Of a DNA stretch of 25,932 nucleotides, positions 21,844-25,932 are shown piece by piece; the stretch's first letter is position 1, and each line of letters opens with the position of its first letter. Where the stretch lies: NCBI GenBank assembly GCA_035558955.1, contig DATMBX010000107.1, positions 1-25,932 of the forward strand. Direction: 5' to 3'. This DNA is from DASVDE01 sp035558955. GTDB lineage: Bacteria; Actinomycetota; Thermoleophilia; Solirubrobacterales; 70-9. The notes under the pieces are model-generated. The model was given only the letters and a program-made list of their open reading frames with translations, was not told the DNA's origin and did not search any database. A program made the translations under genes and the position numbers.

Positions 21844-23778
21844 CTACGCGACGTAGCCGTAGCGGCGGAGCAGCCACCAGCCGCTGCCGAAGATGGCGGT
21901 TCCCAGGGCGAAGCCGATGCCTAGAGCTTCGGCGGGGCTTCCACTGTCGTCGCTCTCCGAAGCGGCTGACTCCTCCGACGCGAGCGTTGCCGTGGGGGCT
22001 GGGTTGGACTTCTCCCGCTCTCCTCCCCCGGCTGGAGGGGATTTGGCCGGCGCCTCGGGAGTGGGTGAGCCGGGGGTCCCAAAACGTTCGGGAGGGGCCG
22101 CGACACCGCCCTTCGGAGGGACTGGCGAGGCGGCCGAGGGTTCGGACGGAGGAGAAACTCGCTTTGACGGAAGGTTGCCGGTGATTCCCGCAGGGGAGGT
22201 GGTAGTGCTGGCGCTCCTCTTGGGTTGAGATGGTTGCGCGGTTCGCTTCGGTGGTGTCAGAGGGAAGGACTTGCCGGCTACCGCTACCAGAACTTGGGCC
22301 GTTACCCAGACCGGGGTTTGGTCTCTGGAGGAGGAGTAGCGATAGTGGCCGTCGCTCGCCTGGCGGGCTGAAAGGTAGTCGTAGGGGCTGTTGCCGTCGG
22401 TGCGGACCGAGTCGGCCTTGGCGCCGACCGCGAGGATGCCCTGGACGGCCCAACCCGTGGATTGGGAGTTGACCCCGCCGGAGCCACCTAGGGGAAAGCC
22501 GCCGCTGGAGCGCTGCGCCTTGCGCAGGTAGGAGAGCCCGCGCTCGGCAACTTTGGAGCTCGACATCGCCTGCATCACGGCGCCGGTGCCGTCGGCGGTG
22601 CTGGGCGAGCCTGGGACGTCGCCCCAGCCGCCGTCGTCGTTCTGAACTCTGGCCAGCCAGGAGAGAGTCTTGTCGAGGCCGCCCGTGGCTCCGGCTTCAC
22701 GCAGGGCGATGACGCTGAAAGCCGTCGTCCCCGGCCAGCTTTCGAAGGAGCCGTTGTCGCGGCGGCGCTCCAGCAGGTCGGCGATGAGATTGCGGCCGGC
22801 GAAGGAACGAGGGTCGGCGCCGGCGCCCTGCAGGGCCAGGATCGTGCGGGCGATGTCGCCGGTGCTGGTGACATCGTCCATGTTGCGGCGCAGGAAGTCG
22901 ACCGGCGTGTTGCCGTTGCGAGCGACGACGTCGAATGGGTTGCGGCCGTTGGCCTCCAGGCCCAGCATCGCCCAGCCGGTCGTCGCCGCGCTGGAGTCGT
23001 CGTCGAGCGAGGAGCCCCAGCCGCCGTCGGCGTTTTGGGCCGAGATCAACCAGTTTGCAGCTCGGCCGGCGTCGGAGGCCTCGGCCCGGTCCGGAGCGGG
23101 AGCGATCAGAGCGAGGGCGAGAAGCAGCGTCGCGGCCATGCCGCCGCGCAGGGCAGCCGAAGTCCCCACCGGCTCTCGCCTTCCCCACTCGAACCGGGTG
23201 CGAAAGCGGGTCAGCATCCGGATCATCGCCGGGCCGGCGATGAGCGCAAGGGCGATGTTGCCGATCGCGTGTGCCGCGTCGAAGGGGATCGCGCGCGCCT
23301 CCAGGGTGAGGAAGCGCTCGAGCGAAAGGTCGCCGCCGTAGGTCGCCATCAACGAGAAGTTGAGCAGAGCGCCGTAAGCGATGCCCGCCAGGCCGCAGGC
23401 GGCGGCCAGGGTGAGGCGCCCGGCGTTGCGAATTCCGAGCGCCAACGCGGCGCCGAAAATCCCGCACAGTCCCCAGCCCGCCATCTGCCACGGGGTCCAC
23501 GGGCCCTGGCCGAACCAGAAGTTGGAGACCAACGCGGCGAGGGCGCCGACGGCGAAGCCCGGGGCGGCGCCGAGGGCGTAGCCGGCGAAGATGACGATGT
23601 CGGTAGTGGGCTTGACGTTGGGGAAGGCGGCGAAGGCGATGCGGCCGGCGATCGCCAGCGCGGCGAGGGCCGCGACCAAGGCCACGACCTGCGACGGGGG
23701 GCGCGAACGCTCGTACCAGGCGAAGCCGCCGAGGACGACCGCCATCACGATCAGGAAGCTGGCGGTCTCCCAGCTCAC
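21844..23778 (-). CDS. ECF S-component fused to surface alpha/alpha-toroid domain
   Basis: A 644-residue fusion. Residues 1-190 are an ECF-transporter substrate-binding (S) component: about six helices with FPNVKPTTDIVIFAGYALGA (52-71) and SNFWFGQGPWTPWQMAGWGL (85-104). A seventh helix follows (212-228). Residues about 236-501 form a helical toroid of the terpene-cyclase/prenyltransferase-repeat type, with repeats SAQNADGGWGSS, ERRRDNGSFESW, VQNDDGGWGD, AQRSSGGFPLG and ARQASDGHYRY. There is no DxDD cyclase motif. A Pro/Ser-rich stalk (505-612) and a C-terminal helix (616-637) follow. The toroid would lie outside the membrane, tethered at both ends. The same fold forms the ligand-capturing half of intrinsic factor and transcobalamin, so corrinoid capture is a reasonable guess, not a finding. 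GTG start overlaps the EcfA stop in GTGA. Confidence 0.85.
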   Translation of the reverse strand: MSWETASFLIVMAVVLGGFAWYERSRPPSQVVALVAALAALAIAGRIAFAAFPNVKPTTDIVIFAGYALGAAPGFAVGALAALVSNFWFGQGPWTPWQMAGWGLCGIFGAALALGIRNAGRLTLAAACGLAGIAYGALLNFSLMATYGGDLSLERFLTLEARAIPFDAAHAIGNIALALIAGPAMIRMLTRFRTRFEWGRREPVGTSAALRGGMAATLLLALALIAPAPDRAEASDAGRAANWLISAQNADGGWGSSLDDDSSAATTGWAMLGLEANGRNPFDVVARNGNTPVDFLRRNMDDVTSTGDIARTILALQGAGADPRSFAGRNLIADLLERRRDNGSFESWPGTTAFSVIALREAGATGGLDKTLSWLARVQNDDGGWGDVPGSPSTADGTGAVMQAMSSSKVAERGLSYLRKAQRSSGGFPLGGSGGVNSQSTGWAVQGILAVGAKADSVRTDGNSPYDYLSARQASDGHYRYSSSRDQTPVWVTAQVLVAVAGKSFPLTPPKRTAQPSQPKRSASTTTSPAGITGNLPSKRVSPPSEPSAASPVPPKGGVAAPPERFGTPGSPTPEAPAKSPPAGGGEREKSNPAPTATLASEESAASESDDSGSPAEALGIGFALGTAIFGSGWWLLRRYGYVA

Positions 23779-25499
23779 GGCGCCACTCCCTCATCCAGGG
23801 CCGCGGCGCCCTGCTCGGGGGTGACGACTCCGGGCAGGTCGAGGACGCGCGAGACCTCGGTGGCGAAGTACCAGCCGCCGGAGAGGACCTCCGCCGCCGG
23901 TCCGTCGGCGATCACCCGGCCCGGGCCGAGCAGGACCACCCGCTCCGCGAACGTCGCGGCGAACTCGACGTCATGGGTGGCGACCAGGACACCGGCGCCG
24001 CGGCGAGCCAGGCCGTCGATCAAGCCGACGAGGTCGTCCTTGCGGGCGCGGTCCATGCCGCGGGTGGGCTCGTCGAGCGCCACCAAGCCCGGCAGCTCGT
24101 CGCCCTCCATCCGTCCCGCCAGCGCGATCGCCAGGGCCAGACGTTGGCGCTCTCCGCCTGAGAGGTCGCGCGGGTCGGCGTCCACCGCATGCTCCAGGCC
24201 GACGATCCGAAGCGCGGCCGCGCCGGCATCTCCCGGAAGCTCATCGCCCACGCGCTCCCGGACCAGGTAGTCGCTGGGGTTCTGGGTCAGGAGTGCGATG
24301 CCGCCCGGCGCCTCGATCCTGCCGCGGACCGGATCGACAAGGCCGGCAGCGGTTCGCAACAGGGTGCTCTTGCCTGCCCCGTTGCGGCCCATCAGGGCCA
24401 CCCGTTCACCACGATCGATCCGTAGATCGATTCCCCTGAGAACGTCGTGGGCGACATCTCCACGGGCTAGTTCAACCCATAGGTCTCGGGACGTGAAGGC
24501 TGCGACGGGCGGGTCCTGTCGTGGGGAGGCGCCCTCCTTGCCCTGCGCGCTGCTTCGGGCAGAGGGATGAGGCGGACGCTGGGATGAGGTCTCGCCCTCA
24601 GCAGCCTCCGGGCGGCGGAGTCCGCCTCCCCACGCCACCCGCCCGAGCTGCCGTTCCGAACCCAGCGTGCGGCGCGCATCGCGGACTCCCACAGGCAAAG
24701 GCTCGATGCCACTTAACGAGAAGAGACGAGCGGCGGGGGTTTCCAAGGCAGGGTCGGACCGCTGAGCCCAAGAAAGAAAGCTTCGAGGGTCGCCGTCGAA
24801 GGAGATTGCTCCCGAGGTCATGGCGATGACTCGGTCCGCCGCGGCCAGGCATCGTTCGAGGCGGTGTTCGGCAAGAAGGATCGCCACTCCCCATTCTTCG
24901 TTGAGGCGGCGAAGTAGCCAGATGAGCTCGTCGCCGGCTACGGGGTCGAGCTGGGAGGTGGGTTCGTCGAGGAGGACGAGGTTTGGGCGGGTTACCAGGG
25001 CCGCCGCGAGGGCTACTCGTTGCAACTCTCCACCGGAGAGGGTGTCGACTGTGCGGTCTAGGAGGTGCGGAATGGCTAGAGCTAGGGCGACTTCCTCGAC
25101 AGCGCGGGCGCGCGAGGTTGGGGGATCGCCTCGCATTTCGAGCGGTAGCCCGATTTCGGCGGCGACGGTGGTGGAGACGACCTGAGTCTCCGGGTCCTGG
25201 GCGACGTAGCCGACGACGCTCGCCAGCTTGCCCGGGCCGGCCGCGATCGCGTCCAGGCCGGCCACGTTCACTTCGCCCGATATCTCACCGCCGTGGAAGT
25301 GTGGGACGAGGCCGCAGGCGGCACGCAGGAGGGTCGACTTGCCACTTGCGGAGCGGCCGGCGAGGACCGCGAACTCGCCGGCGTCGAGTTGGAGGGAGAC
25401 GTCGCAAAGAGCTTCGGCGCCAGCTTCCGGATAGGCGTAGGAAAGGCTCTCCACGTACAGAGGCGGTGTGGTGCGGGGCCGGGTTGCCAACTCAGGCAC
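23775..25499 (-). CDS. ecfA: Fused double ATPase of ECF transporter (EcfA1-EcfA2)
   Basis: A 574-residue protein with two complete ABC ATPase domains in tandem, the EcfA pair of an energy-coupling-factor vitamin importer. Domain 1: Walker A GRSASGKST (48-56), Q-loop Q101, signature LSGGE (154-158), Walker B LVLLDEP (E179), H212. Domain 2: Walker A GRNGAGKST (371-379), Q406, signature LSGGE (446-450), Walker B LVALDEP (E477), H509. All catalytic residues are present in both halves, so both sites should hydrolyse ATP. The linker (about 265-335) is long and Arg/Pro/Ser-rich, and its part 286-331 is encoded by a palindromic repeat element. The GTG start at 25499 overlaps the ecfT stop by 8 bases; the end overlaps the S-component gene by 4. 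Confidence 0.95.
   Translation of the reverse strand: MPELATRPRTTPPLYVESLSYAYPEAGAEALCDVSLQLDAGEFAVLAGRSASGKSTLLRAACGLVPHFHGGEISGEVNVAGLDAIAAGPGKLASVVGYVAQDPETQVVSTTVAAEIGLPLEMRGDPPTSRARAVEEVALALAIPHLLDRTVDTLSGGELQRVALAAALVTRPNLVLLDEPTSQLDPVAGDELIWLLRRLNEEWGVAILLAEHRLERCLAAADRVIAMTSGAISFDGDPRSFLSWAQRSDPALETPAARLFSLSGIEPLPVGVRDARRTLGSERQLGRVAWGGGLRRPEAAEGETSSQRPPHPSARSSAQGKEGASPRQDPPVAAFTSRDLWVELARGDVAHDVLRGIDLRIDRGERVALMGRNGAGKSTLLRTAAGLVDPVRGRIEAPGGIALLTQNPSDYLVRERVGDELPGDAGAAALRIVGLEHAVDADPRDLSGGERQRLALAIALAGRMEGDELPGLVALDEPTRGMDRARKDDLVGLIDGLARRGAGVLVATHDVEFAATFAERVVLLGPGRVIADGPAAEVLSGGWYFATEVSRVLDLPGVVTPEQGAAALDEGVAP
24507..24644. repeat. MITE-like palindromic element inside the ecfA linker
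   Basis: CGTGGGGAGGCG at 24520-24531 is repeated inverted as CGCCTCCCCACG at 24623-24634, perfect over 12 bases. After one mismatch two more pairs follow (24517-24518 with 24636-24637). A further GGGCGGG (24507-24513) faces CCCGCCC (24638-24644) with a three-base bulge. Inside are a perfect GGCGGA-G-TCCGCC, two GGGATGAGG direct copies (24564 and 24581) and a smaller inverted pair. The element keeps the reading frame and encodes residues 286-331 of the double ATPase. Structure suggests a non-autonomous mobile repeat; no transposase or clear target duplication is seen. Confidence 0.65.
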
Positions 25500-25932
25500 T
25501 TGACGGCTCCAAGGGACTCGGCTGGGTGGGAGTCGTGACCTTTGGAGCGGTGCGTTTCCCGGCGGGCTTGCGGCGCAAGGGGGCTAGACCGACGAGTCCA
25601 ACCAAGGCGGAGAGGGCGAGGGTCAGTGGGTCCGTGCCGATGGTGATGGTCGGGTAGGCGCTGAAGTCGTCGGCGCCGAGGAGCTTTCCTACAATCGCCG
25701 CAACCAGCACCGTCGCTCCAACCGCATAGAAGCGGGCGTCGTAACGCGATACCGGCTTTCGGTGGCACGCGTTTGGCATCCATTTGCTGTCAAACGCGTG
25801 CCGACGTGAGGAGGGACGGTTGGGAAGGGAGTAGCCGCGTAGTTCCAGGGTGGCGGCTACGTCGACGGCCCGGTCTAGGGAGCCGGCTAGGAGGCGGCGG
25901 GCCAAGGGGGCTTTGCCCGCGGGGGCGGCGCC
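25492..25932 (-). CDS. ecfT: ECF transporter transmembrane subunit EcfT, C-terminal part
   Basis: The last 146 codons of a gene whose 5' end lies beyond the window. PLARRLLAGSLDRAVDVAATL, then ELRGYSLP, is the cytoplasmic coupling-helix region of EcfT ('a..rs...A.aleaRGy'), which touches the EcfA grooves. Two hydrophobic stretches follow (FYAVGATVLVAAIVGKLLGA and LTLALSALVGLVGLAPL), then a Pro/Thr-rich tail. Between PSSRR and VSRYD an extra peptide of about 13-16 residues (HAFDSKWMPNACHRKP) is encoded by a perfect inverted repeat and is not usual in the family as I know it. The stop overlaps the start of the double ATPase gene by 8 bases. Together with ecfA and the S-component fusion it makes a complete ECF importer. 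Confidence 0.85.
   Translation of the reverse strand, partial: GAAPAGKAPLARRLLAGSLDRAVDVAATLELRGYSLPNRPSSRRHAFDSKWMPNACHRKPVSRYDARFYAVGATVLVAAIVGKLLGADDFSAYPTITIGTDPLTLALSALVGLVGLAPLRRKPAGKRTAPKVTTPTQPSPLEPSSA
25764..25802. repeat. Perfect 12-base inverted repeat inside ecfT
   Basis: GGCACGCGTTTG (25764-25775) and CAAACGCGTGCC (25791-25802) are exact reverse complements around a 15-base, AT-richer centre. The 39-base unit is in frame and encodes the extra peptide HAFDSKWMPNACH of EcfT. It could be an inserted small palindromic element. No second copy was noticed in the window. Confidence 0.7.

Noticed and set aside
22270..23075. Squalene or terpene cyclase enzyme activity for the toroid domain.
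   Set aside because: No DxDD acid motif is seen, the domain is short for a cyclase and it is fused to a transporter subunit on the outer side of the membrane.
24507..24644. An insertion sequence that disrupts ecfA.
   Set aside because: The reading frame runs through it, both ATPase domains are complete and no transposase is encoded.

Overview
The window looks like chromosomal DNA of a GC-rich Actinomycetota, possibly the Thermoleophilia/Solirubrobacterales side. This placement rests on the very high GC in the core genes, a meso-diaminopimelate-type MurE, the mraZ-rsmH-ftsL-ftsI-murE-murF-mraY order, an F420-dependent reductase family member and many GTG starts. It is a judgement from gene content, not from a phylogeny.

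Left end (1-2890, minus strand): two overlapping GNAT acetyltransferases (one cut by the window edge), a Ddn-like deazaflavin reductase, a small membrane protein, and then a two-gene accessory module (1501-2848) of clearly lower GC. The module pairs a two-helix membrane protein with an LPO_1073/Vpar_1526-like soluble protein. Both carry the same short motif (NVQAGxD), at the C-terminus of the first and the N-terminus of the second. This is the best candidate for an undescribed system here. It sits directly after mraY, where murD normally continues the cluster.

Division and wall cluster (2909-10480, minus strand): mraZ, rsmH, ftsL, ftsI, murE, murF and mraY. Most gene junctions overlap by 1-4 bases. 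The mraZ leader holds a promoter whose 17-base spacer carries MraZ-type repeats at 10-base period, followed by a long RNA hairpin resembling the actinobacterial mraW RNA motif.

Middle (10533-16641): a plus-strand membrane protein, then a minus-strand seven-gene operon: DUF192, OmpR-type regulator, sensorless histidine kinase, CpaB-like SAF protein, TadA/CpaF ATPase, TadB and TadC. This is a Tad-type pilus/secretion engine with its own two-component pair but no pilin, prepilin peptidase or CpaE in view.

16712-19594: a PfkB sugar kinase, a CpsB-like PHP phosphatase, an unknown 155-residue protein with a possible leader ORF, and an unusual Rho_N / Arg-rich / SnoaL-like fusion.

Right end (19620-25932, minus strand): ecfT (partial), a fused double ECF ATPase, an ECF S-component fused to a surface alpha/alpha-toroid domain with a Pro-rich stalk and a terminal helix, a nitroreductase and glpD. 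The first three form a complete ECF vitamin importer whose substrate-binding subunit carries its own extracellular capture domain, by analogy perhaps for a corrinoid. Two palindromic elements lie in frame inside this operon: a roughly 138-base MITE-like repeat in the linker of the double ATPase, and a perfect 12-base inverted repeat in ecfT. No tRNA, rRNA, CRISPR array or integrase was seen. No gene-free stretch exceeds about 185 bases.
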